64,000 bases of DNA from Trichocoleus desertorum ATA4-8-CV12 (lineage in GTDB: Bacteria; Cyanobacteriota; Cyanobacteriia; FACHB-46): positions 91,477 through 155,476 of the forward strand of contig JAHHIL010000007.1 in the NCBI GenBank assembly GCA_019358975.1, written 5' to 3'. This document shows positions 1 to 7,726 of the stretch, in pieces (the first letter of the stretch is position 1; every line of letters begins with the position of its first letter). Below the pieces are notes generated by a model that worked only from the letters and a program-made list of their open reading frames with translations, was not told the origin of the DNA and searched no databases. A program made the position numbers and the translations under genes.

Positions 1-1
1 G

Positions 2-1879
2 CATGCTTGGTCATGTCAGGATCGAGATGAATTTTGGCAGGTGATGATCCAACGCTTGGGAATTCGTTTACAGCAGAACTATACACAGATTTTGAATCTA
101 TCCCAGGAAGTGGAAGCACCTCAATGGCTAGTTGATGCTCGGCTCAATATTGTAGAAAGCTGTTTTCAAGCGCCTGAGGATGCCACTGCGATCATTTATC
201 AACCAGAGGGAGGTTCACTCGCAAAAGTAACTTATGGAGAACTTCATGCTCTAGCGAATCGAGTTGCTAATGGTTTAGTAGAGCTTGGTTTGCAGCCAGG
301 AGATGCGATCGCTGTGGTTCTGCCGATGACGGTAGAAGCCGTGGCAATTTATTTAGGGATTGTTCAGGCGGGTTGTGTGGTGGTGTCGATCGCGGATAGC
401 TTTGCTGCACCGGAGATTGCTATTCGTTTGAAGATTACGCAAGCAAAAGCAGTCTTTACCCAAGACAGCATTATCCGCGCAGGAAAGCAATTACCTCTCT
501 ATACTAAAGTCATAGAAGCTCAGGCTCCACGGGCGATCGTTCTTACTGCTGCTAACCTTGCTGCTCCTAACACTCAATTGCGATCAGGAGATTTGACCTG
601 GAAAGATTTTCTCAGCGATCAGGCACAATTTCAACCTGTTTCTGCGGCTCCTGCTGCTCACACCAATATCCTGTTCTCTTCTGGTACCACTGGTGAACCC
701 AAGGCTATTCCTTGGACTCAAACAACACCGATTAAGTGTGCAGTAGATGGGCATCTCCATCAGGATATTCATGCTGGAGACATAGTGGCGTGGCCGACTA
801 ATCTCGGCTGGATGATGGGGCCGTGGCTGATCTATGCCAGTTTGATTAACCAGGCGGCGATCGCGTTGTATTACGGGACTCCGACAACAAGAGAATTTGG
901 TCAATTTATTCAGGATGCTCGTGTGACGATGCTCGGTGTCGTGCCTAGTTTAGTGACGGCTTGGAAGACCACTGATTGTATGAGAGGGCTAGACTGGAGC
1001 GCCATTAAAGCCTTCAGCTCCACAGGTGAGTGCTCCAATCCACAAGATATGTTGTTTCTCATGTCTTTGGCAGGTTGTAAACCCATTGTGGAGTACTGCG
1101 GCGGCACTGAAATCGGTGGAGGATACATTACTGGAACTTTAGTGCAACCCTGTATCCCTGCTACTTTTACTACCCCTGCCCTCGGTCTTGATATTGCTGT
1201 TCTAGATATAAAGGGACAACCTGCGGACAAAGGCGAAGCATTCATCATTCCTCCATCTATTGGTCTCTCTACTCAGCTGATGAATCGAGATCACCATCAA
1301 GTGTATTTTGCTGGTACGCCTCAATTAGCCGTTGAGCATCAGAACCTAAGGGCCAGGAGTCAGAAGTCAGGAGTCAGAAGTCAGGAGTATTCTCCTTCAT
1401 CCCTCCTCCTTCGTCCTTCATCCTTCATTTCCCTCCGTCGTCATGGCGATCGCTTGGAGCGTTTGCCGAATGGGTATTATCGAACACAGGGGCGGGTGGA
1501 TGATGCAATGAATTTGGGTGGAATTAAAGTGAGTTCCACAGAGATTGAGCAAGTACTGAATACGGTTGAGGATGTTTGCGAGACAGCAGCGATCGCGGTA
1601 TCACCTCCTGAAGGTGGGCCCAGTCAGCTAATTATTTATGTGGTTGCTCCGAATACCTCAAAGGCTAAAGAGAAGCTGAAAACTGCTCTGCAAAAGGCGA
1701 TCGCCCAGAATCTCAACCCTCTCTTCAAAATCCATGATGTGGTTATAGTGGACACCCTGCCGCGCACAGCTTCCAACAAGGTCATGCGACGAGTCCTGCG
1801 GGATCAATACCGAGAGCTTTCGGAAAAACATCGAGATGAAAGCGCTCAAAATCTGTTGAATCGTCCGGAGAAGACCTAA
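2..1879 (+). CDS. Acyl-CoA synthetase / AMP-dependent ligase (5' end outside window)
   Basis: Adenylate-forming enzyme that activates a carboxylic acid with ATP and passes it to CoA. The frame is open to the first base of the window and the codons before the GTG at 41 read like the N-terminal cap of acetoacetyl/acetyl-CoA synthetases (HAWSCQDRDEFWQ), so the gene starts upstream and is partial here. The P-loop FSSGTTGEPKA lies about 212 codons after that GTG. Later come the hinge region RTQGRVDDAMNLGGIKVSS and the C-terminal catalytic lysine segment PRTASNKVMRRVLR. Substrate cannot be read from sequence. Just before RRHGDRLERLPNGYY there are about 28 extra residues encoded by a tandem repeat (separate entry). 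An aminotransferase follows 70 bp downstream on the same strand and may be co-transcribed. Confidence 0.88.
   Translation, partial: HAWSCQDRDEFWQVMIQRLGIRLQQNYTQILNLSQEVEAPQWLVDARLNIVESCFQAPEDATAIIYQPEGGSLAKVTYGELHALANRVANGLVELGLQPGDAIAVVLPMTVEAVAIYLGIVQAGCVVVSIADSFAAPEIAIRLKITQAKAVFTQDSIIRAGKQLPLYTKVIEAQAPRAIVLTAANLAAPNTQLRSGDLTWKDFLSDQAQFQPVSAAPAAHTNILFSSGTTGEPKAIPWTQTTPIKCAVDGHLHQDIHAGDIVAWPTNLGWMMGPWLIYASLINQAAIALYYGTPTTREFGQFIQDARVTMLGVVPSLVTAWKTTDCMRGLDWSAIKAFSSTGECSNPQDMLFLMSLAGCKPIVEYCGGTEIGGGYITGTLVQPCIPATFTTPALGLDIAVLDIKGQPADKGEAFIIPPSIGLSTQLMNRDHHQVYFAGTPQLAVEHQNLRARSQKSGVRSQEYSPSSLLLRPSSFISLRRHGDRLERLPNGYYRTQGRVDDAMNLGGIKVSSTEIEQVLNTVEDVCETAAIAVSPPEGGPSQLIIYVVAPNTSKAKEKLKTALQKAIAQNLNPLFKIHDVVIVDTLPRTASNKVMRRVLRDQYRELSEKHRDESAQNLLNRPEKT
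1352..1434 (+). repeat. Short tandem repeat (7-base type) inserted in frame in the ligase gene
   Basis: The purine-rich half alternates AGTCAGA and AGTCAGG units (from about 1355 to 1388). The pyrimidine half that follows is built from CCTTCAT/CCTCCTT-like units. Such heptanucleotide repeats are typical of cyanobacterial intergenic DNA. Here the block stays in frame and adds a basic, serine-rich stretch (SQKSGVRSQE, then SPSSLLLRPSS) between conserved parts of the enzyme. Confidence 0.8.
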
Positions 1880-1948
1880 CTCCTCTTTTCTACAGCCTAG
1901 GAAGAAATGGGAGAGCCTACTAAATTTTTTCTATAAAGTGAGTTGAAT

Positions 1949-3118
1949 ATGGTGATCTTTGCGGAACGAATGAGTCATTTGGGCACCGAATCCGCTTTTG
2001 AAGTGCTTGCTAGAGCCAAAAAGCTAGAAGCCCAAGGAAAAAGTGTGATTCACCTAGAGATCGGACAGCCTGACCTCCCTACTCCTGACAATATCTGTGA
2101 AGCGGCTTGCCGAGCCATGCGCGAGGGATATACAGGATATGGTCCGGCGGCTGGACTATTGGAGTTCCGCGAGGTGATTGCTGAGTATATCGCAGCGACT
2201 AGAGGTGTGGAAGTTCACCCAGATGAAATCGTGGTCACACCTGGAGCGAAACCGATTATATTTTTTACTATTCTGGCACTGGTAAACGCAGGAGATGAGG
2301 TTATTTACCCCAATCCAGGTTTTCCCGTTTATGAATCGGTGATTAACTTTGTAGGAGCCAAAGCTGTCCCCCTGCCGTTACGAGAAGAAGTAGACTTTCG
2401 CTTTTGGATTGAAGATCTGATCAATGCTATTTCCGATCGCACCAAACTATTAATTATTAATTCTCCCCAAAATCCGACCGGAGGGCTGTTAATGGCAGAA
2501 GATTTGGCGGCGATCGCTGAACTTGCTCAGAAACACGATTTCTATATCCTCTCCGATGAAGTGTACTCCCGGATGGTCTATGAAGAGGAGCATCAGAGTA
2601 TCTTCAGTTTGCCAGGGATGCAGGCACGGACTATTTTGCTGGATGGCCACTCTAAAACCTATGCGATGACAGGTTGGCGCTTAGGATATGGTGTGGCTCC
2701 CCAGGCGATCGCAGAAAAGATGGTGCAATTGATGATTAATTCAAATTCTTGCACCTGTTCGTTTACCCAAATTGCGGGAATGGAAGCGCTAACTGGGCCA
2801 CAGGATGCGGTGGAGCAAATGATGGCTGAGTTTCAACAACGACGAGATGTGATTGTCGAGGGACTCAATGCGATCGCGGGTATCCAATGCCGCAAACCCG
2901 CAGGGGCTTTTTATGTGTTCCCTAATGTCAAGCAGTTGCCTATTGCCTGTGACGCTCTTGCCGATTATCTTCTCGAAGAAGCAGGGGTTGCAGTGCTTTC
3001 AGGAACTGCCTTTGGTCAATATGGAGATGGTTACTTAAGGCTTTCCTACGCCAATTCTCTAGAAAACATCCATGAGGCGTTAGAAAGAATTCAAATCGCG
3101 GTGGGTAAGCTGAAATAA
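1949..3118 (+). CDS. PLP-dependent aminotransferase, class I/II (aspartate-aminotransferase-like)
   Basis: Fold-type I aminotransferase of about 389 residues, normal for the family. Visible marks are the N-terminal LEIGQPDLPTP, the PNPGFPVY cofactor/substrate segment, NSPQNPTGG, the SDEVYSRMVY aspartate region, and the Schiff-base lysine in HSKTYAMTGWRLGY (about residue 235). The C-terminal LRLSYANSLENI carries the arginine that binds the substrate carboxylate. ATG 1949 is preferred; a TTG at 1943 is in frame two codons earlier. Amino donor and acceptor are not determined. It lies behind an acyl-CoA synthetase on the same strand, which suggests a shared amino/keto-acid route, but that is inference. 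Confidence 0.85.
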   Translation: MVIFAERMSHLGTESAFEVLARAKKLEAQGKSVIHLEIGQPDLPTPDNICEAACRAMREGYTGYGPAAGLLEFREVIAEYIAATRGVEVHPDEIVVTPGAKPIIFFTILALVNAGDEVIYPNPGFPVYESVINFVGAKAVPLPLREEVDFRFWIEDLINAISDRTKLLIINSPQNPTGGLLMAEDLAAIAELAQKHDFYILSDEVYSRMVYEEEHQSIFSLPGMQARTILLDGHSKTYAMTGWRLGYGVAPQAIAEKMVQLMINSNSCTCSFTQIAGMEALTGPQDAVEQMMAEFQQRRDVIVEGLNAIAGIQCRKPAGAFYVFPNVKQLPIACDALADYLLEEAGVAVLSGTAFGQYGDGYLRLSYANSLENIHEALERIQIAVGKLK

Positions 3119-3138
3119 GTCGATGATATAAGAATTTG

Positions 3139-3178
3139 GCTCCCCTTCCCTCGCAGGGAAGGGGCTGGGGGTTAGGTC
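3139..3178. repeat. GC-rich dispersed palindromic repeat
   Basis: Fold-back of CCCCTTCCCT and AGGGAAGGGG with a short loop, followed by CTGGGGGTTAGG. The same words recur in the other orientation near 39205-39240 and, degraded, near 61863-61893, so this is a dispersed family. The copy reaches into the stop codon of the VOC gene (3172-3174). It may also act as a transcription terminator between the convergent aminotransferase and VOC genes. Confidence 0.7.
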
Positions 3179-3825
3179 TCTTCCGTAAGACGTAATGCCG
3201 CGATATTTTGGCAAGAGAAAGTTGCTCCGTCTGTACATCGACGGTGAATTAGTTCTATGATTTGTCCTGCTAAATTTTTGAAAGACCACTGACACAGACA
3301 ACCGTCATCTTGAGGCACTGTGGATAAAGGTACAAAGCCTTTTCTCTGACATATTTCTGCTGCTGAGTTTATATCATTGGTATGCAGAGCCACGTGATGG
3401 ACAGTATTCAAACCCCTTTCCTGGATTAGGCGATCGAGCTGATCATGAGGGGTATGAGGGGCAGCTAGAACAACAATCCCACCCGATGGCATCAGAACTG
3501 AGAGAAAATACATCGTTAGGTCATCAGGGAAAGAGGTTAGACCCGGACAAAAATCCTGTGGCCATATTCCTGGCCCTTCAACAGCTTGTGCTCCATACTG
3601 GATCAAGCGATCGCTGTATTGGTTGAGAGCTAAAGCACTAGAAAACAACATGACTAGGTGATCGACAATCACCCTTTCATCAAATAATGTTGTGCTAAAA
3701 GAAGCATCTAGAAACTCAGGTGTCTTGCCTTCCTCTTTATAGAAAAGTAGTCCATTAATTTCTACAAAAGGTGGTTCGTGAATAGTTTGAGATTGGGGTG
3801 AAGTGCGATCGCTAGAATATGACAT
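3172..3825 (-). CDS. VOC (glyoxalase/bleomycin-resistance) superfamily protein
   Basis: 217 residues. Segments such as VDHLVMLFSS near the N-terminus, and later TVHHVALHTNDI with GQIIELIHRR, look like paired beta-alpha-beta-beta-beta VOC modules with a possible metal set of His and Glu. VOC members include glyoxalases, extradiol dioxygenases and 4-hydroxyphenylpyruvate dioxygenase relatives; this one cannot be placed further. The last residues (about AALRLTEET) are encoded next to and partly within a dispersed repeat, so the C-terminus may be of recent origin. The gene starts only 11 bp from a threonine-degradation relic on the same strand. Confidence 0.6.
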   Translation of the reverse strand: MSYSSDRTSPQSQTIHEPPFVEINGLLFYKEEGKTPEFLDASFSTTLFDERVIVDHLVMLFSSALALNQYSDRLIQYGAQAVEGPGIWPQDFCPGLTSFPDDLTMYFLSVLMPSGGIVVLAAPHTPHDQLDRLIQERGLNTVHHVALHTNDINSAAEICQRKGFVPLSTVPQDDGCLCQWSFKNLAGQIIELIHRRCTDGATFSCQNIAALRLTEET

Positions 3826-3836
3826 AACCGATTTAC

Positions 3837-4103
3837 CTAAATCACGTCATGTTTTTTGCCGACTCCTGCAAACGCATCAATGCAGCGATCTAGATGTGCT
3901 TGAGTATGAGCGGCGGAAAGTTGAACCCGAATGCGGGCTTGGCCTTGGGGTACTACGGGATAACTAAAACCAATCACATAAATGCCTTCGTTCAGCAAAT
4001 CGCGAGCCATAGCCTTGGCTAACTTGGCCTCATACAGCATAAGGGGCACAATTGGATCGATATAAGGGAGAATTGCTTTCAGGATGAGGTGGCGATCGCC
4101 CAC
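3837..4103 (-). pseudogene. kbl: C-terminal relic of glycine C-acetyltransferase (2-amino-3-ketobutyrate CoA ligase)
   Basis: The 88 codons match the C-terminus of Kbl: [20 protein letters not shown], then [20 protein letters not shown], then [20 protein letters not shown] full Kbl is about 400 residues, so roughly three quarters, including the PLP lysine, is missing. The frame is closed upstream by TAG at 4107-4109. Directly upstream, in another frame, is the start of a threonine dehydrogenase gene. The enzyme would cleave 2-amino-3-oxobutyrate to glycine and acetyl-CoA; this fragment cannot. Confidence 0.85.
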
Positions 4104-4200
4104 TCTCTACAACCTGTTCTACCCCATAGATCCGACGCAGAGCTGTCACCAAGTCACTGCCCAATTGCCCCTGCGCCCCAGTTACCAAAGTTCTATTCAT
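4030..4200 (-). pseudogene. N-terminal relic of an NAD-dependent L-threonine dehydrogenase (epimerase type)
   Basis: ATG at 4200 opens a 56-codon frame beginning MNRTLVTGAQGQLGSDLVTA and continuing LRRIYGVEQVV. This is the Rossmann start (GAQGQLG) of the short-chain/epimerase-type threonine 3-dehydrogenases. Homology stops at about 4095-4100, at a GGGCGATCGCC (HIP1) site, after which the DNA becomes the kbl 3' end in a different frame. The tdh and kbl genes are often neighbours, so this looks like one deletion that removed most of tdh and kbl and joined the outer ends. Confidence 0.75.
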
Positions 4201-4227
4201 TCTTCATAGCTTCTCATAGCCAGTATT

Positions 4228-5544
4228 TCACAGCTGTAGGGGCGGGTTTAGCTCAAATGCTGGTCCAGTCGATAATCTGTTCACAAAACCCGCCCCTACG
4301 AGTTCGGTCATCTCCTCCAAGGTCTGTAGCAAACGATTTACCTCATCCATCGTGTTGTAATGAACTAGGCCAATCCTTAGCAAACCACCGCTTGCTGCCA
4401 GCCCTAGCCGTTCTATGACGCCCAAGGCATAGAAATGACCATGCCAGGTAAAGATGCCGCGATCGCCCAGTTGCGTTGCGAGTTCGTAAGGTGTGTAACC
4501 GTTGATGCGGATACCGAAAGTAGGAGTTCGTTCAGCTAAGCGATTTGGGTCGGTGATGCCGTAGACAGTGACACCCGGAATCTCTAGTAAACCCTGCAAC
4601 AAGGCTTGGCTCAGTTCTGTTTCATAAGTGTGAATTGCAGATGTCACAGCAGCTAGCGCCGCTTGACGGTTTTGTACCGATGGATTAACTCGATGTCCCA
4701 GCTCCGTTAAGTAACCTAAGGTAGCGAGTAAACCTGCCATGCCTTCATAGTTTTGAGTTCCTGTTTCCCAACGAGACGGCACCTCATCCGGAGCGGGCAA
4801 GACCTTGTAAGGTTGGATCTGTGCGAGATGTTCTCGCTTGGCATAGAGGATTCCCAGGTGTGGCCCAAAGAATTTGTAAGCTGAGCAGACGAGGAAATCA
4901 CAATCAAGGGCTTGCACATCGATCGCGCCGTGGGGGGCATAGTGCACCGCATCTACAAATACCCAAGCCCCAACTTGATGGGCCAGCCGCGTGATTCTGG
5001 CAATGTCGTTAATCGTGCCGACCGCATTAGAGGCATAGCCAACTGCAACTAATTTGGTGCGTTCATTTAGCGATCGCGTCAATTCATCCCAATTTAGGGT
5101 GCAATCCTCTGGATGCATATCCACTGTGCGAACCACAATGCCCCGTTCTACCAGAGCTTCCCAGGCACAGACATTAGCGTAGTGGTCAAGAGTGGTAACA
5201 ATGATCTCATCTCCAGGTTGCAGTGTCCGACCGATTGCCCGACTGATGGCGTAGGTGAGAGTCGTCATGTTAGCCCCAAACACAACTTCATCACTGCCAC
5301 AGTTGAGAAAGTCAGCCACAGCACTCCGAGCGGCGGCAATTAGCGTATCTGTCCGATGGCTCGTAGCAAAAGCACCATGAGCGTTGGCATTGGAGGTGAG
5401 TAGATAGTCACTGATGGCATCTACCACTGTCTTTGGGACTTGTGTACCACCAGGGCCGTCACAGAAGATAGCAGGTTGACCGTTGATCTCTTGAGTCAAG
5501 GCTGGAAACTGAGAGCGAATCCAGTTGAGGTCAAGGGCAATCAT
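4228..5544 (-). CDS. Cysteine desulfurase-like protein (class V aminotransferase family)
   Basis: 438-residue fold-type I PLP enzyme. It starts IALDLNWIRSQFPAL and has CDGPGGTQVP near the N-terminus, TTLDHYANVCAWEAL (the stacking His), VDAVHYAPH with the PLP aspartate, and the lysine in CSAYKFFGPHLG (about residue 222). This pattern is closest to the 'cysteine desulfurase-like' branch rather than true SufS/IscS. An active-site Cys loop is not obvious, and the real substrate is unknown. The last ~20 residues (about VNRLSTGPAFELNPPL) are encoded by an inverted repeat, so the native C-terminus was probably slightly different. On the same strand as a dioxygenase, 57 bp away. Confidence 0.82.
   Translation of the reverse strand: MIALDLNWIRSQFPALTQEINGQPAIFCDGPGGTQVPKTVVDAISDYLLTSNANAHGAFATSHRTDTLIAAARSAVADFLNCGSDEVVFGANMTTLTYAISRAIGRTLQPGDEIIVTTLDHYANVCAWEALVERGIVVRTVDMHPEDCTLNWDELTRSLNERTKLVAVGYASNAVGTINDIARITRLAHQVGAWVFVDAVHYAPHGAIDVQALDCDFLVCSAYKFFGPHLGILYAKREHLAQIQPYKVLPAPDEVPSRWETGTQNYEGMAGLLATLGYLTELGHRVNPSVQNRQAALAAVTSAIHTYETELSQALLQGLLEIPGVTVYGITDPNRLAERTPTFGIRINGYTPYELATQLGDRGIFTWHGHFYALGVIERLGLAASGGLLRIGLVHYNTMDEVNRLLQTLEEMTELVGAGFVNRLSTGPAFELNPPLQL
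4236..4299. repeat. Miniature inverted repeat forming the 3' end of a CDS
   Basis: Arms GTAGGGGCGGGTTT (4236-4249) and AAACCCGCCCCTAC (4286-4299) are perfect inverted copies around a 36-base centre. It sits over the last codons of the cysteine desulfurase-like gene, whose stop is just outside the left arm at 4228-4230. Confidence 0.8.
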
Positions 5545-5566
5545 AAAAGTCTCCCAATTAATAAGG

Positions 5567-5616
5567 TTTATTTCGGTGGAAGCTTTATTTCGGTGGAAGG
5601 TTTATTCCGGTACAAA
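5567..5616. repeat. 17-base tandem repeat at the 3' end of the dioxygenase gene
   Basis: TTTATTTCGGTGGAAG occurs at 5567-5582 and 5584-5599. A third, diverged unit TTTATTCCGGTACAA begins at 5601 and contains the stop codon of the minus-strand dioxygenase (5602-5604). The period is exactly 17. The end of the gene seems to have been copied into the spacer before the downstream class V aminotransferase gene. Confidence 0.75.
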
Positions 5617-6276
5617 CAGGCCAGGACAGGTGAAGACAAAGACATCCCGCTCTCCGTCTTCAGGGGCGATCGCGCTCACCGAGGAGGTGAAATGGAAGTA
5701 TTGATCATCTCTAAATACTAGAAGCTCACCGGGGTTAAGCACTTTAGTAAAAGCTGGGCTGCTTTGTTTATCTTTATAGAGATGTGTTTCACCGCCTTCA
5801 ATGCGGGCACGATTCACGGAAAATATGCCGACTAGATCAACGCCATCGCGGTGAATGCCTTCTGGGGCAGGATTTCCTATTTGTTGAGAGGTAGCGGTGG
5901 TTCTAATTTGGTGGACGGCAACTTCTTTATGAGGGGTGCAAAGTTGACAGAACTGAAAAAATTCCCAAATGATTTTTTGAAAGTCTTCTAACTGAATTAA
6001 GCCATCATCCAGCTCTGCGTATTCTCTGGCCACATCACCCAGTAAAGGATTGTAAGTTTTCGACTGGAATAAATGCCGATGGGGGAGTTTATTCAAGCGA
6101 TCGCCTGCAATTTGGAAATGAGAAAGACGCCTAAAGCGGTAGTTACCCGCTAAATAGGGATCGGGTGGAAGCTGGTCAAAGAATGGCTTGAGTTGATCGA
6201 CTTGCACAGCCGTCACCATTTCTAGGATGTAGCTGGCTAGGCAATCAAACTCTTTAGGCTTGGATAGGTTCAGCAT
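5602..6276 (-). CDS. 2-oxoglutarate/Fe(II) dioxygenase, amino-acid hydroxylase-like family
   Basis: 224 residues, resembling the 2OG-Fe dioxygenase family that includes free amino-acid hydroxylases such as isoleucine 4-hydroxylase. Iron ligands are visible as HRDGVD (His ~142, Asp ~144) and a distal His in QYFHFTS (~195), with an Arg in DGERDVFVFT suited to bind 2-oxoglutarate. YRFRRLSHFQ near the N-terminus is also typical. The predicted reaction is hydroxylation of an amino acid with release of CO2 and succinate; the substrate is unknown. An imperfect hairpin (6316-6347, arms AATCCT/AGGATT and GGCT/AGCC) lies about 40 bp upstream of the start. Confidence 0.75.
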   Translation of the reverse strand: MLNLSKPKEFDCLASYILEMVTAVQVDQLKPFFDQLPPDPYLAGNYRFRRLSHFQIAGDRLNKLPHRHLFQSKTYNPLLGDVAREYAELDDGLIQLEDFQKIIWEFFQFCQLCTPHKEVAVHQIRTTATSQQIGNPAPEGIHRDGVDLVGIFSVNRARIEGGETHLYKDKQSSPAFTKVLNPGELLVFRDDQYFHFTSSVSAIAPEDGERDVFVFTCPGLFVPE

Positions 6277-6299
6277 GTTACCTAACTTCCTCGCTTAAA

Positions 6300-6796
6300 T
6301 TGTTCAGCAGCATCCAATCCTACTGGCTGCAATTAAGCCACAGGATTAACTCGAAATATGAGTTCTGTAGTGCTAAGCTTTGCTACTTACAAAAGATCAA
6401 AGAGAGAGTAAGACGGCAAAAAGAGAGGCAAGATGTTAGAGAATACGGCGCTGTAGTGTTAGTAAGGTTGATAAAACAAGCCCCTCTTAAATAGCTTTAC
6501 TAAGGTAGGGTTGAGTGATGCGCCACTACCTAGGCCAAACTATCAGCAAAGCTTTTGACAATCCTTGAGAATCACACCTCATATTTCATGGATGCTGATT
6601 TCATTGTAGTAATACTTTTTTGATGTTGTCGATCCCTGATTCTACTCAGGCCGTTTTTTGCCCAATCTTCACAATTTTTCGGCTCTACCTATTTTTATGA
6701 ATCTACTTTTATTTAATTAAAATTTATAATTAACGACTTTGATCAGAATCAAATCTAAGGGCGGAATCAAGGTGAATTCCGCGATCGCCATTGCAC
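6300..6796. other. Intergenic region, no convincing gene
   Basis: About 500 bp of AT-rich DNA between divergent or unrelated genes. It holds the 6316-6347 hairpin and an AT-only run near 6700-6735. A 64-codon frame at 6300-6494 has no ribosome site or family signature and is not called. No tRNA or terminator was recognised. Confidence 0.5.
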
Positions 6797-7078
6797 TCAA
6801 GAAGCCGAACCTGCATCCTCGACAGAACTTTCGGCCAAATCAATTCGCAGTAATTGTCGAGTCAGCCAATGCAAGCTCAGAAAAACCAAACTACTGCCCA
6901 CCAACAGCATCACGCCTAAAACGGTACTGTATCCCTTGGTATGCCACCACAGCCGTTGTAGGATGGCCAAACTGAGTTGGCTGGGCTGGTTTATCCGTGG
7001 CAGCGGATCTCGAACCAAACGGTAGCTCTGATTGTTCAACTGGTTTTGTGCTTGGTCTGCCTGAGGTGCGATCGCCAT
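6797..7078 (-). CDS. Small single-pass membrane protein, unknown function
   Basis: 93 residues: a polar N-terminal half (about 1-50), one hydrophobic helix around residues 52-74 (STVLGVMLLVGSSLVFLSLH), then an acidic tail. No enzyme motif. The start MAIAPQADQAQNQL is plausible. Composition matches the neighbours, and the minus strand gives a far better protein than the overlapping plus-strand frame. Not recognised further; a cyanobacterial hypothetical is the honest call. Confidence 0.55.
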   Translation of the reverse strand: MAIAPQADQAQNQLNNQSYRLVRDPLPRINQPSQLSLAILQRLWWHTKGYSTVLGVMLLVGSSLVFLSLHWLTRQLLRIDLAESSVEDAGSAS

Positions 7079-7239
7079 ACCAATTACTCCTATTAGCCCC
7101 AGCTTGGGCCACCAAATTTTGCTCTACTTAATCTACGGCAAGTCGGTAGATTTATGTGTATTTAGGAGTATGGCACTGCCTACTGAAACAAAACAAGTTC
7201 AAATGTTACTTTTTTGGAATTTGTCTAGAACGAGCGAAT

Positions 7240-7695
7240 TTATGACCGAGGCGAAAAGTCTAAGCAACCTTCACAAGGTCCATAGGGATGCACCGCACAT
7301 CTAATATGGGGCGATCGCGCTGAGTAAACACATTGAGGATTACCTAAGGGTTTTGGGTACGAGGTGGCGAGTTGAGTCCGAAACTCAGCGTTAAGCTGGG
7401 CAAGTCGCACTTTATACTGCTGCCACTGCCACCACAGGTTCACTAAGCTCAGTGGTAAATAAAGGAGAGAGCTACCAACGACGATTCCCGTAATTAATCC
7501 GGGCGAGCCTGCTTGCAAGGCCAAACAGAGATTGGCGAACATGATGCTGATCAAGCAGTAGTTGCTATACCGCATTAAAGCGCGATTTGAGTGTCGAAAT
7601 AGAGATTGAAAAAATGCCATGATCGTGGCCTTGGTAGAGCTTGGCCCTGATTCAGAATAGCGTTTCATTGGCAGCGATGTGAGTTTTGCTAGCAA
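7240..7695 (-). CDS. DUF6464-like small membrane protein with C-terminal cysteine cluster
   Basis: Up to 151 residues. Two hydrophobic stretches (about LISIMFANLCLALQAG and LITGIVVGSSLLYLPLSLV) are followed by a basic, Gln-rich linker. The conserved tail is LGNPQCVYSARSPHIRCAVH, then PYGPCEGCLDF. The CxxC pair and spaced cysteines suggest metal or Fe-S binding on the cytoplasmic side. The tail matches what I recall of the cyanobacterial DUF6464 family. The start is uncertain: MKRYSESG and MAFFQSLF are in-frame alternatives downstream. Confidence 0.65.
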   Translation of the reverse strand: MLAKLTSLPMKRYSESGPSSTKATIMAFFQSLFRHSNRALMRYSNYCLISIMFANLCLALQAGSPGLITGIVVGSSLLYLPLSLVNLWWQWQQYKVRLAQLNAEFRTQLATSYPKPLGNPQCVYSARSPHIRCAVHPYGPCEGCLDFSPRS

Positions 7696-7726
7696 GACAA
7701 AACGGTAATCATGCCAGCGGTTAGCA

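Noticed and set aside
6300..6494. 64-codon plus-strand frame
   Set aside because: No family pattern, no ribosome site, overlaps a hairpin upstream of the divergent dioxygenase.
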